Assembly (NCBI RefSeq): GCF_002531935.1
Contig: NZ_NWSV01000022.1
Span: 45,198 to 109,197, forward strand
From: Rhizobium chutanense
Lineage (GTDB): Bacteria > Pseudomonadota > Alphaproteobacteria > Rhizobiales > Rhizobiaceae
Reading direction: 5' to 3'
Length of the DNA stretch: 64,000 nucleotides
This document shows, one piece after another, positions 8,539-17,644 of the stretch. Numbering within the stretch: position 1 is the first letter of the stretch; each line of letters opens with the position of its first letter. The translations under genes were made by a program, and so were the position numbers. The notes beneath the pieces were generated by a model. The model was not told where the DNA came from and did not search any database. It was given only the letters and a program-made list of their open reading frames with translations.

Positions 8539-11500
8539 TCAGAGGTTGATGCCGCGAGCGCGGCTAGCAGCCCTTTGGCGCCGCTCCGCTATGATCTGCT
8601 CACTGCTCTGCAGACGGACAGTCTGCTGCAGGACCTTCAACCGCTCCTGCATCGCCGCGAAAGCTCGGCGCTGCGGTGGCGGCACGCGGTTGACAAGATC
8701 CTTGTCACCTCGGACGAGGGCATTGCGACCAAAGCGCTCGTCGAGCGCCCGGCTGACGGCCGCAAACTCCCGGCCAATGCCCGGATCGAGGAACGCGGCG
8801 GAGACGCCGAGCCTTCTGCTGTCCTTCCTCGCCTCGGCCGTCAGGCGCACCAGCGCCTCTTCCGCAGCTTTCGAAAGAGCTGGAATGGCAACCGCCATGC
8901 GCCGCCGTTCGTCCGTGATAGCCTGGCGTTCTGAGTTGAGCGCATTGGTGTAGGCCGCACCGAGCGCGCGCAGACGCGCTGCAGCTTCCGGCACGGTCCG
9001 CGTCGCCTCTTTCCGCTCTCGGCCAGAGGCCAGCATCCGGTCCATCAGGCGATCCGAACCACGCAAGGCACCATAGGCGGCAGGATTGTTGGTCACCGCG
9101 GCTCCAATGCGCTCGGCGGCAAAACCTTTCTGGAGAAGTTCCTCGATCTTGCCGACGACTTCAGCCGGATCGCGCCAGATTGTCGTTGCCGCGTTCGCCA
9201 GTGCCACACGCTGCTGACGATAGAGAGGCGAAGCAAGAGCCCGAGATCGCGCCTCGTCGTCAACGGGGATCTTGAACTCGGTGACGGCGGCGAGCATCGG
9301 GGGAATGGGAAGGTTCTCCTTCCCCACCCCCTTCTCCGTCTCTGTCCTCAGATCGACACTGGCGCCGGCAACGATCTTTGAGCGATCCCGACGTTCGGCG
9401 AGGTGCTGCTCGTCGGCAAAGCGCCGCACGGCTTCGAACAGCCGCATCAGCTTTCCGCGCCGTTCATCCGTGAGATCCTCCGGCACGCGCTCGACTATGT
9501 TGCGTTCAGCGATCACATCCGCCTTCGCGCTAAATGCGCTCCAGCCAAAGCGGGCCGTCAAAGCTTCGCTCACCGCCTTGATCTCCTGCACCACCGATCG
9601 ATCTTTGGCGGTAAGCGCAAAGGCCGTCTTGTAGGCATCGTCCCCGCCCTGGCTGCGCACCGCCTCGATTTCCACAAGACGCGCCATGGCGCGTTCGGAG
9701 AGCGTCGGGATCGACAATGACATATGCGCGCGGCGCGTCTGCTCGCGCAGTTCGAACCGTACGGCGTTCCTGCGGAACTCGGTCGCATGGGCACGGGCCA
9801 TCGGAAGCAGTTCCTTCACGGCCGCGACAGCGAGATTGCGCTCTTCACGCGCCACGCGTCCGTCGACGATCAGCTCGGAGCCACGCAGCCGGCCAAGCCG
9901 ACCAGGGGCTGCCGCAAGGTCGTCGGCGAGCCTGCTGGGTGCGACTCCGATATCCGACGCCAGTGCATTCAGCGAGACGAGCGCTGCATCCGGATCCCGG
10001 TAGATCTTCTCCAGCAGCGGCCGCAGGATCACCTCCCGCTCTGTCCAGGCCGGCGACGCAAGCTGCGCCAACCGCGCATCCTCCTCGACGCTGCTGACAA
10101 AGGACGTGGCCGGCGGGATCAGATAGCGTGTTTCAGCAGCACTTGCGCCCGAGACGGAGTGGGATGCAGTTCGCGCGTCACTGGATGTCGCTTCGACCAT
10201 CGTCTGGCTCCGTTCTTCATTGTAGGCGACCCGCCGTTCCCGCTCGATGGCAAAGCCGAGCGCCACGCTTGCCCTCTCCCAGAGCTTGGCCACCTGCTCC
10301 CTCTTCTCGGCAATCCAGGCCCAGCGCCGGGTAAGGCTTTCCTCCATCTCGGCTGCGGCAAGCGAGAGATGATCGAGCCCGCGGCGCCGGGCGAAGTCGT
10401 TCGCGTGTGCGCGGTAACTGGCCTCGCTCTCAAAATCGAGCGTCGTCGTCTTGGCACCGGAGCGCGACAAGCGTTCGACGAGCGGATTGAAGAGTTCCGG
10501 CCGATGACTTTCCCGCTCGATGCGCTCCTGTCGTGCGCTAGCGGTCTCGACCTGGCTGGCCGTCCAGACGTTGCGATCGACCTCTCTCTCCTCGTAATGC
10601 TTGTGACCTGTCTCCTCGTCGACAACGGCAATCTGGACCTTGACCCGCTCGACACCATCCTTGCGCAGCGTCACGGTGTCGCCTTCCTGGATGCCGGCCT
10701 CCTCGAGTGCCTTCGGCAGGCTGACGCCCCAGAGCCGATGGGCGGTTCCGTCGTCCGTCCTGACATCGGCATAGGGGCTGTCGTCGGCATCCTCGTCCTC
10801 GGGCCGGAATTTGGCTTCGCCGGTTTCGACAAGCTCGCCGGTGACACCGGCGGCATGATCGACACGCGGTTTGCGTCCCCATTCCGGTCTCGGCTCAAAA
10901 TCCTCTTTCGCCGCATAAAGATCGACGCGGTCGCGATGCCGGGTCATCGACACATAGGTCAGATGCCGGTCCATCATGCCGGTGGCGAGCACGAAGGTGC
11001 GGTCGACGGTCGACCCTTGAGATTTGTGGATCGTTGCGGCATAGCCGTGGTCGACATTGTCATAACTGTCCTCGCCGAAGACGACTTTATTGCCATTGTC
11101 GAGCAGAACCGACAGCAGCGGATCGCCGCGTTTGTCGCCGGTCGCGGTGACCGTGCCGAGCATGCCGTTCTTGACATATTGCGGCCCGGAGTGCTTGGCC
11201 CGCGGCTCGAGGAAGCGGGCGTTCTCCAGGAAGATGATGCGGTCGCCGGCGGCAAATTTTCGCGCCCCGCGCTCGGTCCGGAAGCTGCGGCTTTCGCCGA
11301 GGGCATTATCGCCGGCCATCACCTCACGCAGCGCCTCGTTGAGCTTGCGGACATCGTCGTTGGTGTGGGCGAGCACCAGCAGTTCATCACCGCGAAGACG
11401 GCCATCCCTGCCCTCAGACGTTGATCGCTCGATTGCCTCTCTGCGCGCAGCAGCCCAGTCGGAGACGATGCGATCGATCGTTTCCTCGCGTGACCCTGCC

Positions 11501-13236
11501 TCGACCAGATGGCCATGGCGGGCATAGGCGTCTAGGCCCTTCTCGACTTCGCCGCGGGCAAACAGACGCGAGGCATCGCGCGCCCAGGCCTCACGCTGGC
11601 GGCGCACGCCGGCAAGCTCAGCAAAGCCGATGCGTTCGGTAATTGCCCGGAAGGCAGCACCGGCCTGGATCGGCTGCAGCTGCATCGCGTCGCCGACCAG
11701 CACGACCTTTACCTCAGCCTCCTCGGCAATCTTCAGCACACGGGCCATCTGCTGCGAGGCCACCATGCCGGCCTCGTCGATCACCAGCACATCACCGCGA
11801 TGGAGCGTATCGCGGCCATTGGCCCAGGCCAGTTCCCAGGAGGCAAGTGTCCGCGACTTGATGCCGGAACTGTCTTGCAGCCCTTCCGCCGCCTTGCCGG
11901 CAAGGGCTGCACCGATCACCCGGCGTCCCTCGCCCTCCCAGGCAAGACGTGCGGCAGCAAGCAGCGTCGATTTGCCGGCGCCGGCAAGGCCTACAATAGC
12001 GGCAATGCCACCATCACCGGTGACATGACGGACAGCATCGACCTGCTCTGCATCGAGCCGGAACGGAGTTTTGGGATCGCCGCTCTCGATGCTCTCCACG
12101 CGTTCGATCGCCACCGTCACATTCCGCTCGGAAACGCCGAAGCCGCGACGCTCCGACAAAACCCGCGCCGACTGCGCCATGTCGTATTCGATGCGCAGCA
12201 TCTCCCGCGTGGTAAACATCGCGGGCTCCGACACCTTTCCTGTCTCTGCCTCGATCTCCTGCGGCTTCAGTATGACCAATTGGTCCGACGCCATCAGCCT
12301 GGCGCGGATGTTGGCAAAATCGGTGGGATCGTCGACATAACGGTGCAGCGCCTTAGCGATTTCCCTCTCGTCGAAGGTAGAGCGTTCATTGCCGAGCTGC
12401 TTCAGCAAAAGCTCCGGCTCTGAAAGCAGCCGATCGGCCATCTCCTGGCGGCGGGCGAGATCGGCCGGCGCGAAGTGGAGCTCCCTGCCCTTCCTCGCCA
12501 GCGCCGCCTTCTCCGGCCCGAGATGTTTTTGCGCGATGCCGTCGAGGCCCTGTTCGGCATAGGAGCGACCGTCGAGGCGGATGTCATGTCCGGCCAGCGC
12601 CAGATGCCGGTTGGCCGTTTCCGCCCAGGCGATCTTCCACGCCTTCATCGTTTCCTTGTCGCCCGCCCAGACTTTGTAGACGATCTTGCCGTTCGGGCGG
12701 TCCGGCGTGACGACGCGCAGCGGCTTACCATCCTCACCAAGCACTGGAACCTTCTTTGCCCCGAACCCCTCCTCCGTCAGCGGCCGGAGCGTCGTCATCA
12801 GGTGGATGTGCGGGTTGCCGTCCTTGTCGTGATAGACCCAGTCGGCGATCATTCCTTTCGAGGTGAGATTGTCGCGGACGAATTCGCGCACCAGCGTGAT
12901 ATTCTCGGCCCGCGTCAGCTCCTCCGGCAGCGCGATGATCAGTTCGCGGGCGAGCTGCGCATCTGCCCGCGTCTCGAAGGCGTCAACGGCATTCCAAAAC
13001 ACTTCGCTGGCCTTGCTGACGGACTGACCTGATATCGCCGACCGCAGCCAATCCGGGATCTCATCCGGCAGCGCCAGTTCCTCATACATCAGTTCGCCCG
13101 CCCCACCGCGATAGCTGAACGACGTTCCCGCCTGCTCGTCCATCATCCGGGCGCGGTGGCGATAGGCGGCAGCCGAGACGATGCTGCGTCCCGATCCCCT
13201 ACTGATCACCTGCGCTCTGACGAACATGATCGCCAC
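8539..13236 (-). CDS. traA: Ti-type conjugative relaxase-helicase TraA
   Basis: 1565 residues from GTG 13236, which has GGAG at the right distance; a longer frame to 13293 would run into oriT and is rejected. The N-terminus (about residues 1-230) is a MobA/MobL (MobQ) relaxase: a conserved Tyr near 25 in the SAAAYRHRARM segment and the metal-binding PHIHL near 143. It nicks one strand at oriT and stays covalently attached to it. Residues ~400-800 form a RecD/TraI-type helicase with Walker A GLAGAGKST near 416 and Walker B VLVIDEAGM near 485. The long C-terminal part is charged and helical. The length matches the long TraA of RctA-class rhizobial plasmids rather than the ~1100-residue Ti form. 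Confidence 0.97.
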   Translation of the reverse strand: MAIMFVRAQVISRGSGRSIVSAAAYRHRARMMDEQAGTSFSYRGGAGELMYEELALPDEIPDWLRSAISGQSVSKASEVFWNAVDAFETRADAQLARELIIALPEELTRAENITLVREFVRDNLTSKGMIADWVYHDKDGNPHIHLMTTLRPLTEEGFGAKKVPVLGEDGKPLRVVTPDRPNGKIVYKVWAGDKETMKAWKIAWAETANRHLALAGHDIRLDGRSYAEQGLDGIAQKHLGPEKAALARKGRELHFAPADLARRQEMADRLLSEPELLLKQLGNERSTFDEREIAKALHRYVDDPTDFANIRARLMASDQLVILKPQEIEAETGKVSEPAMFTTREMLRIEYDMAQSARVLSERRGFGVSERNVTVAIERVESIESGDPKTPFRLDAEQVDAVRHVTGDGGIAAIVGLAGAGKSTLLAAARLAWEGEGRRVIGAALAGKAAEGLQDSSGIKSRTLASWELAWANGRDTLHRGDVLVIDEAGMVASQQMARVLKIAEEAEVKVVLVGDAMQLQPIQAGAAFRAITERIGFAELAGVRRQREAWARDASRLFARGEVEKGLDAYARHGHLVEAGSREETIDRIVSDWAAARREAIERSTSEGRDGRLRGDELLVLAHTNDDVRKLNEALREVMAGDNALGESRSFRTERGARKFAAGDRIIFLENARFLEPRAKHSGPQYVKNGMLGTVTATGDKRGDPLLSVLLDNGNKVVFGEDSYDNVDHGYAATIHKSQGSTVDRTFVLATGMMDRHLTYVSMTRHRDRVDLYAAKEDFEPRPEWGRKPRVDHAAGVTGELVETGEAKFRPEDEDADDSPYADVRTDDGTAHRLWGVSLPKALEEAGIQEGDTVTLRKDGVERVKVQIAVVDEETGHKHYEEREVDRNVWTASQVETASARQERIERESHRPELFNPLVERLSRSGAKTTTLDFESEASYRAHANDFARRRGLDHLSLAAAEMEESLTRRWAWIAEKREQVAKLWERASVALGFAIERERRVAYNEERSQTMVEATSSDARTASHSVSGASAAETRYLIPPATSFVSSVEEDARLAQLASPAWTEREVILRPLLEKIYRDPDAALVSLNALASDIGVAPSRLADDLAAAPGRLGRLRGSELIVDGRVAREERNLAVAAVKELLPMARAHATEFRRNAVRFELREQTRRAHMSLSIPTLSERAMARLVEIEAVRSQGGDDAYKTAFALTAKDRSVVQEIKAVSEALTARFGWSAFSAKADVIAERNIVERVPEDLTDERRGKLMRLFEAVRRFADEQHLAERRDRSKIVAGASVDLRTETEKGVGKENLPIPPMLAAVTEFKIPVDDEARSRALASPLYRQQRVALANAATTIWRDPAEVVGKIEELLQKGFAAERIGAAVTNNPAAYGALRGSDRLMDRMLASGRERKEATRTVPEAAARLRALGAAYTNALNSERQAITDERRRMAVAIPALSKAAEEALVRLTAEARKDSRRLGVSAAFLDPGIGREFAAVSRALDERFGRNALVRGDKDLVNRVPPPQRRAFAAMQERLKVLQQTVRLQSSEQIIAERRQRAASRARGINL

Positions 13237-13261
13237 TGGCGTCTCCAGACTGGCCCAAGCA

Positions 13262-13290
13262 CGTCGCGACAGCGACGTATATTGCGCCCT
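13262..13290 (+). other. oriT: Ti/RSF1010-type nick region with flanking inverted repeat
   Basis: In the traA-traC intergenic region a perfect hairpin CGTCGC-GACA-GCGACG (13262-13277) is followed directly by TATATTGCGCCCT (13278-13290). This is the arrangement of MobQ origins: an inverted repeat 5' of a TTGCG/CCCT-type nick core. By analogy with RSF1010 and Ti plasmids the cut falls between G13287 and C13288 on the plus strand. That strand would leave 5'-first, so DNA to the right (traC, traD, traG and beyond) enters the recipient first and traA last. The position between divergent traA and traC is the same as in Ti plasmids. Confidence 0.85.
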
Positions 13291-13346
13291 CAAACAGATC
13301 GGCCTGACAAGGCCGATGCCGTCTTTCCCGTTGCAACGTACCTCAC

Positions 13347-13374
13347 TTTACTATCGTCTTCTAGTTAGTATAAT
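13347..13374 (+). promoter_or_regulatory. Putative promoter of traCDG
   Basis: A perfect TATAAT at 13369-13374 lies 41 bases before the traC start, with a weak -35-like TTTACT at 13347-13352 (16-base spacer). It is in the AT-rich part of the oriT region. Assignment is by position and the -10 match only. Confidence 0.4.
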
Positions 13375-13414
13375 CGCTTCGTGTTCGATTATCTGAACCG
13401 GAAAGGAACCAGGA

Positions 13415-13702
13415 ATGGCGATCAAATCATCGATTTCCGATCTCGATGCGCAAATCGAGAAGCTGCGCGAACGCAAACGTCTGTTGATAGTTAAATCGGC
13501 CGAGCGTTTTGCCCGCGCCGCGACGAAATCCGGCTTGGCAGAGATGGAGATCGCCGATGAGGAGGTCGACCGGATCATCGAGGAGATCGCCGCGCGATTT
13601 CGCAAAGGGGAAAAGAAAGGGGGTGCTGGCCCCGCTCCTCAAACGCGCCGACCGGCAGATAGCAGCGCTGGAGCGCAGGGCCAGGTTCCACATGACGGCT
13701 GA
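13415..13702 (+). CDS. traC: Conjugal transfer protein TraC
   Basis: 95 residues, the usual size of Ti-type TraC. The N-terminal half is a coiled coil (SDLDAQIEKLRERKRLL) and the middle has the conserved acidic helix IADEEVDRIIEEIAARF, which in this family is followed by a lysine-rich tail. TraC is a small accessory DNA-processing protein encoded beside oriT and needed, or helpful, for relaxosome function. A good AAAGGAACCAGGA ribosome site precedes the ATG. It overlaps traD, and traC-traD-traG form one operon. Confidence 0.9.
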   Translation: MAIKSSISDLDAQIEKLRERKRLLIVKSAERFARAATKSGLAEMEIADEEVDRIIEEIAARFRKGEKKGGAGPAPQTRRPADSSAGAQGQVPHDG

Positions 13703-13925
13703 ACGCAAACGCGACACACGCGAGAAAATCCTGCTCGGCGGGATCGTCATCAAAGCCGGACTGTCGAAGGCGGATCGGGCGTTCCTGCTTGGCGGACTCA
13801 TCGAACTGGCGCGACTGATGCCGGGCTCGCCCGAGCATCGGCGCCTCAGCCATATCGGCGAAGACGCTTTCAAAATCACTTCGTTGAACGGCATTCCGTC
13901 GCGTATCGAGGAGGTGGCTGAATGA
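13623..13925 (+). CDS. traD: Conjugal transfer protein TraD
   Basis: The family core TAERKRDTREKILLGGIVIK is unmistakable for the small TraD of Ti-type systems. GTG 13623 (after AGGGGAAAAGAAAGG, inside traC) gives 100 residues and keeps the basic helix LKRADRQIAALERRARF seen ahead of the core in many relatives. ATG 13692 would give 77 residues, closer to the Ti form. The end overlaps the traG start in an ATGA junction, indicating translational coupling. The role is accessory to the relaxosome or coupling protein and is poorly defined biochemically. Confidence 0.85.
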   Translation: MLAPLLKRADRQIAALERRARFHMTAERKRDTREKILLGGIVIKAGLSKADRAFLLGGLIELARLMPGSPEHRRLSHIGEDAFKITSLNGIPSRIEEVAE

Positions 13926-15841
13926 TAGCGAGAGGGAAGCCGCATCCGAGCCTGCTGTTCGTTTTCGCGCCTGTCGTGGTCACGGCAATTGCAGTCTACA
14001 TTGCAGGCTGGCGTTGGCCTGGGCTCGCCGCCGGCATGCCGGGAAGGATGGAATACTGGTTCCTGCGAGCCGCACCTGTGCCGGCGCTGCTGTTCGGGCC
14101 GCTCGCCGGGCTACTGACCGTCTGGGCCTTGCCGCTGCATCGGCGAAGGCCGGTCGCGATGACAAGCCTTCTGTGTTATCTGGGCGTCTCCGCCTCCTAT
14201 GCCATGCGCGAATTCGCGCGGCTTGGACCTTCGGTGCAAACCGGGGTCATCACATGGGATCGAGCGCTATCCTATCTTGATATGGTCGCAGTCCTCGGCG
14301 CTGTCGCGGGATTCCTGGCAGTGGCGGTATCGGCCCGCATCTCCGTCGTCGTGCCGGATGAGATCAACCGCGCCCGGCGCGGAACGTTCGGGGACGCCGA
14401 CTGGCTGTCCATGGCAGCGGCCGCAAAACTGTTTCCGCCCGATGGGGAGATCGTCGTCGGCGAGCGCTATCGGGTCGACAAGGAAATTGTTCATCAGCTC
14501 CCCTTCGATGCAAACGATCGCGGCACATGGGGACAGGGCGGCAAGGCGCCGCTGCTGACATACAAGCAGGACTTCGATTCCACCCACATGCTGTTTTTCG
14601 CGGGATCGGGCGGATACAAGACGACCAGCAACGTTGTGCCGACGGCGCTCAGATATACCGGGCCCCTGATTTGCCTCGATCCCTCCACCGAGGTGGCGCC
14701 CATGGTCGTCGAGCACCGCACCCATGCGCTCGGGCGCGAGGTGATGGTGCTCGACCCCACAAACCCGATCATGGGCTTCAACGTGCTTGACGGGATAGAG
14801 ACGTCGCGCCAAAAGGAAGAGGATATTGTCGGCATCGCGCATATGCTGCTATCGGAGAGCGTGCGCTTCGAAAGCTCGACGGGCTCCTATTTCCAGAGTC
14901 AGGCGCACAATCTGCTGACGGGGCTGCTTGCTCATGTGATGCTGTCGCCGGAATATGCCGGCCGGCGGAATCTGCGAAGCTTGAGGGAGATCGTCTCGGA
15001 GCCGGAGCCCTCGGTGCTCGCCATGCTGCGCGACATTCAGGAGAACTCGCAATCGGACTTCATCCGCGAAACTCTGGGTGTCTTCACCAACATGACCGAG
15101 CAGACCTTCAGCGGCGTCTATTCCACCGCATCGAAGGATACGCAGTGGCTGTCGCTCGACAGTTATGCCGCGCTTGTCTGCGGCAATGCCTTCAAACCGA
15201 GCGATATCGTTTCGGGCAAGAAGGACGTCTTCCTCAACATCTCCGCATCGATCTTGCGCTCCTATCCGGGCATCGCTCGTGTGATCATCGGCTCGCTCAT
15301 CAACGCCATGGTGCAGGCCGACGGCGCCTTCCAGCGCCGGGCGCTGTTCATGCTCGATGAGGTCGATCTGCTCGGCTACATGAGGGTGCTCGAGGAGGCG
15401 CGCGACCGCGGCCGCAAGTACGGCATCTCGATGATGTTGATGTACCAGTCGGTCGGGCAGTTGGAGCGGCATTTCGGGAAGGATGGCGCGACGTCATGGA
15501 TCGATGGCTGCGCTTTCGCCTCTTACGCAGCGATCAAGGCGCTCGACACGGCGCGCAACCTCTCTGCGCAATGTGGCGAGATGACGGTGGAGGTGAAGGG
15601 CAGTTCCCGCAACATCGGCTGGGACACGAAGAACAATGCATCCAGGAGATCCGAGAACGTCAACTTCCAGCGCCGGCCGCTGATCATGCCGCACGAGATC
15701 ACCCAGTCGATGAGGAAGGACGAGCAGATCATCATCGTCCAGGGGCATAGTCCGATCCGCTGCGGCCGGGCGATCTACTTCCGGCGAAAGGAGATGGATC
15801 AGGCAGCGAAGGTCAATCGTTTCGTCAAACCGGTGCTATGA
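13922..15841 (+). CDS. traG: Type IV coupling protein TraG (VirD4 family)
   Basis: 639 residues. There are three or four hydrophobic segments in the first 140 residues (membrane anchor), then the ATPase body with Walker A GSGGYKTTS near 229 and Walker B FMLDEVDLLGY near 475. TraG hexamers at the inner membrane recruit the TraA-bound T-strand and pass it to the VirB channel encoded at 24-34 kb. It starts within the traD stop codon. The downstream neighbour is convergent (Phd antitoxin), with only eight bases between. The length and motif spacing match Ti-type TraG. Confidence 0.97.
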   Translation: MIARGKPHPSLLFVFAPVVVTAIAVYIAGWRWPGLAAGMPGRMEYWFLRAAPVPALLFGPLAGLLTVWALPLHRRRPVAMTSLLCYLGVSASYAMREFARLGPSVQTGVITWDRALSYLDMVAVLGAVAGFLAVAVSARISVVVPDEINRARRGTFGDADWLSMAAAAKLFPPDGEIVVGERYRVDKEIVHQLPFDANDRGTWGQGGKAPLLTYKQDFDSTHMLFFAGSGGYKTTSNVVPTALRYTGPLICLDPSTEVAPMVVEHRTHALGREVMVLDPTNPIMGFNVLDGIETSRQKEEDIVGIAHMLLSESVRFESSTGSYFQSQAHNLLTGLLAHVMLSPEYAGRRNLRSLREIVSEPEPSVLAMLRDIQENSQSDFIRETLGVFTNMTEQTFSGVYSTASKDTQWLSLDSYAALVCGNAFKPSDIVSGKKDVFLNISASILRSYPGIARVIIGSLINAMVQADGAFQRRALFMLDEVDLLGYMRVLEEARDRGRKYGISMMLMYQSVGQLERHFGKDGATSWIDGCAFASYAAIKALDTARNLSAQCGEMTVEVKGSSRNIGWDTKNNASRRSENVNFQRRPLIMPHEITQSMRKDEQIIIVQGHSPIRCGRAIYFRRKEMDQAAKVNRFVKPVL

Positions 15842-15849
15842 TCGTGGTT

Positions 15850-16119
15850 TTATGAGCGGCCCACCTCGTCCTCGCCGGCATAGGCGTCGACGGCGTTTTC
15901 GAGTTCGGCAAAAAGCTCATCGGGCATCGTTTCGATAGTGCCGACGGTGCGTCGGTCTGCCTGCCTGATCAGTTGCTGATAATCTTCGATATTGAGGAGA
16001 ACCAGCCGGGGTTTGTTCCGCTGGGTGATCGTCACCGGATGACGCAGCGCCTCGGCGATGATGTCGCCGGATTTACGTGAGAGGTCACTGGTTGAATACG
16101 TCCCGCTTGGCTTCGGCAT
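15850..16119 (-). CDS. Phd/YefM-type antitoxin, apparently without a toxin partner
   Basis: 89 residues with the prevent-host-death fold: an N-terminal STSDLSRKSGDIIAEALRHP dimer/DNA-binding part, then VTITQRNKPRLVLLNIEDYQ, the typical strand and DYxxL segment. The C-terminal acidic tail would neutralise a toxin, but no RelE/Doc-like gene lies next to it: traG ends on one side and a different small gene sits on the other. It is either an orphan antitoxin defending against related toxins, or the remains of a pair. ACAACA/TGTTGT (16156-16177) upstream could be its operator. Confidence 0.8.
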   Translation of the reverse strand: MPKPSGTYSTSDLSRKSGDIIAEALRHPVTITQRNKPRLVLLNIEDYQQLIRQADRRTVGTIETMPDELFAELENAVDAYAGEDEVGRS

Positions 16120-16225
16120 TGGGCTTCCTTGCTATCGCTGGAATTTACAGCATTTACAACATTACTGCGATTGTTGTGAAACTTCGCAGCCGTCCTTCCT
16201 CGGCTCACTTGAGGGCCATCGGCAA

Positions 16226-16256
16226 CTGAGAGGCAACCTCGTCTGTCGCCTCTCAG
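16226..16256 (-). terminator. Perfect 9-bp inverted repeat after the 160-aa gene
   Basis: CTGAGAGGC (16226-16234) and GCCTCTCAG (16248-16256) form a hairpin just downstream of the 160-aa gene and upstream of the Phd gene. No T-run follows, so it could be a transcript-stabilising hairpin, a weak terminator or another single-strand structure. Confidence 0.4.
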
Positions 16257-16273
16257 TATGTGAGATGGTGCTG

Positions 16274-16756
16274 CTACCACCATGACCAAACGACGCGCCC
16301 CGCATAGACCGGGATGCGAGTTGCCAACGTGATATCCTTGATGATCGGCGCCAGCGAGCCGAGTTCGTCCGCAATCAGCGCAACGAGCTCAGGATAGTTG
16401 ATATCGACGCCAGTGTCGTCGGCAGCCCAAGCGCTCATCCAATCGCCGCCGTTGACGCGGAATTCATGCGTGTCGTAATCAATTTCGAGTTCGTCCAGCA
16501 GATTGATAGTGAAGCGCCCGAAAATCTCGATCTCGCCCTCCAGCTGATATTCGGCGAATTCATCCTCCCCGATGAGAACACTTCGTTCCAATTCCATGAT
16601 GACGCTGATCCGATCGATTGCCGCGTCGAGCCCCTCAACCAGGCGATCGTGAAGCTCTCGCGAAAAATCGCTGTCGCAGCCGAAGCGGTTTGCCAGGACG
16701 ACGAGCCGGAAGCCGGCAAACTTGGTGTAGAGTATGAGGTTCTGATCGGTTGTCAT
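16274..16756 (-). CDS. Conserved plasmid protein of unknown function (160 aa)
   Basis: 160 residues, acidic and soluble, without a signal peptide. The middle contains SVLIGEDEFAEYQLEGEIEI and EIDYDTHEFRVNGGDWMSAW, suggesting an alpha/beta fold, but no family was recognised. It has a GAAGGAGATCAC ribosome site before ATG 16756 and sits 54 bases downstream of a nested inverted-repeat element (16810-16912). It lies in the predicted leading region, on the strand whose template is the incoming T-strand, so an early role in recipients (anti-restriction, anti-SOS or establishment) is conceivable. That is inferred only from position. Confidence 0.65.
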   Translation of the reverse strand: MTTDQNLILYTKFAGFRLVVLANRFGCDSDFSRELHDRLVEGLDAAIDRISVIMELERSVLIGEDEFAEYQLEGEIEIFGRFTINLLDELEIDYDTHEFRVNGGDWMSAWAADDTGVDINYPELVALIADELGSLAPIIKDITLATRIPVYAGRVVWSWW

Positions 16757-16809
16757 AATGTGATCTCCTTCGTTGATGACGGAGATCGGCCACTCTCTTG
16801 CAAAGAGGG

Positions 16810-16912
16810 GTCAAGGACCGCGGGACGCGGCTCGCAAGCGGGGGAACCGATTTTTCCAGAGCGCAGTGAAACGCAGCAGCGGAAAAATTGGGGGAGACGC
16901 GCCGTCCTTGAC
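16810..16912. repeat. Nested inverted-repeat leader element, copy A
   Basis: Outer arms GTCAAGGAC (16810-16818) / GTCCTTGAC (16904-16912) and inner arms ATTTTTCC (16850-16857) / GGAAAAAT (16881-16888) make a ~100-nt cruciform-capable element. It shares the GGTCAAGGA-n-CGCG start and a GGAACCGATTTTT core with copy B at 17867-17975. It sits 54 bases upstream of the 160-aa gene start. The rest of the 16757-17258 gap contains no convincing gene. Confidence 0.7.
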
Positions 16913-17258
16913 GCCGGATTTGCTGGAGTAAAATTGGACGTCAGAGAGAGAAGAGACCCGCGGACCCGAAGGGGACGCGACCGTTTCCGGCGTGAGCCGG
17001 CAGGAGGTGTCGAGGATAGAACCGCCGCCCTGCGGCTGGGCAATTCGCTCACGTCATTCCGCGAGAGGGGGCGTGACCGGAGGCGGAGACGGTGTTCGGG
17101 CTCCGTGAGCGGAGCGAATAGCACCCGGCCGCCGATTGGCCGGCTCGCCCAAATCCATGATCTTCGGCTTCAACGATCATCACAAAAATGAATCGGTGTG
17201 GGCCGACCGATTCATAAGTGTCGTTAGACGCAAAAGCTGGAAGAGGCGACTCTCCGTC

Positions 17259-17564
17259 ATGCTCACTCAACCCTATCAGCTCTACATCGAACGCAGGGAC
17301 GCGACGAAAAACATGGCGCGCTTCTACGCGCTCGCAATCGAACCGACGTTGTTCGGCACACCATGCCTGACGCGGCGATGGGGACGCATCGGAACGATCG
17401 GACAAGCCATGGTGCATCACTTCGACAGAGAGGAGGATGCAGTCCGTATGTTCCTCGAACTTCTCCGATCAAAACGGGCGCGCGGCTATAGGCCGAACAC
17501 AAATGTCGGACGGGAACCCATGGTCCGGGCTGTCCGCGGAAGTCTTCCTGGTCCTTGCCGGTAA
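17259..17564 (+). CDS. WGR-domain protein
   Basis: About 101 residues from ATG 17259. The sequence is a single WGR domain: YIERRDATKNMARFYALAIE, then TRRWGRIGTIGQ (the WGR signature near residue 42) and DAVRMFLELLRSKRARGY. WGR modules bind nucleic acid, for example in PARPs, MolR and plasmid proteins, and short stand-alone versions are common on rhizobial plasmids. The last ~20 residues are non-conserved. Its role in plasmid biology is undefined. It is one of the few plus-strand genes of this leading region. Confidence 0.75.
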   Translation: MLTQPYQLYIERRDATKNMARFYALAIEPTLFGTPCLTRRWGRIGTIGQAMVHHFDREEDAVRMFLELLRSKRARGYRPNTNVGREPMVRAVRGSLPGPCR

Positions 17565-17644
17565 TTATCGGCGTGAAGCGCAGCTTCGGGTCGACGCGCC
17601 GGTCGATCCGGCGTGCCGGCCCAGGCGAGGAGGCAAACGCCGCC

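Noticed and set aside
9724..11424. 566-codon plus-strand frame inside traA
   Set aside because: Antisense shadow of the GC-rich traA gene; no ribosome site and no recognisable family.
16466..17191. 241-codon plus-strand frame across the 160-aa gene and element A
   Set aside because: Antisense and Arg-rich low-complexity in the second half; starts inside the opposite gene.
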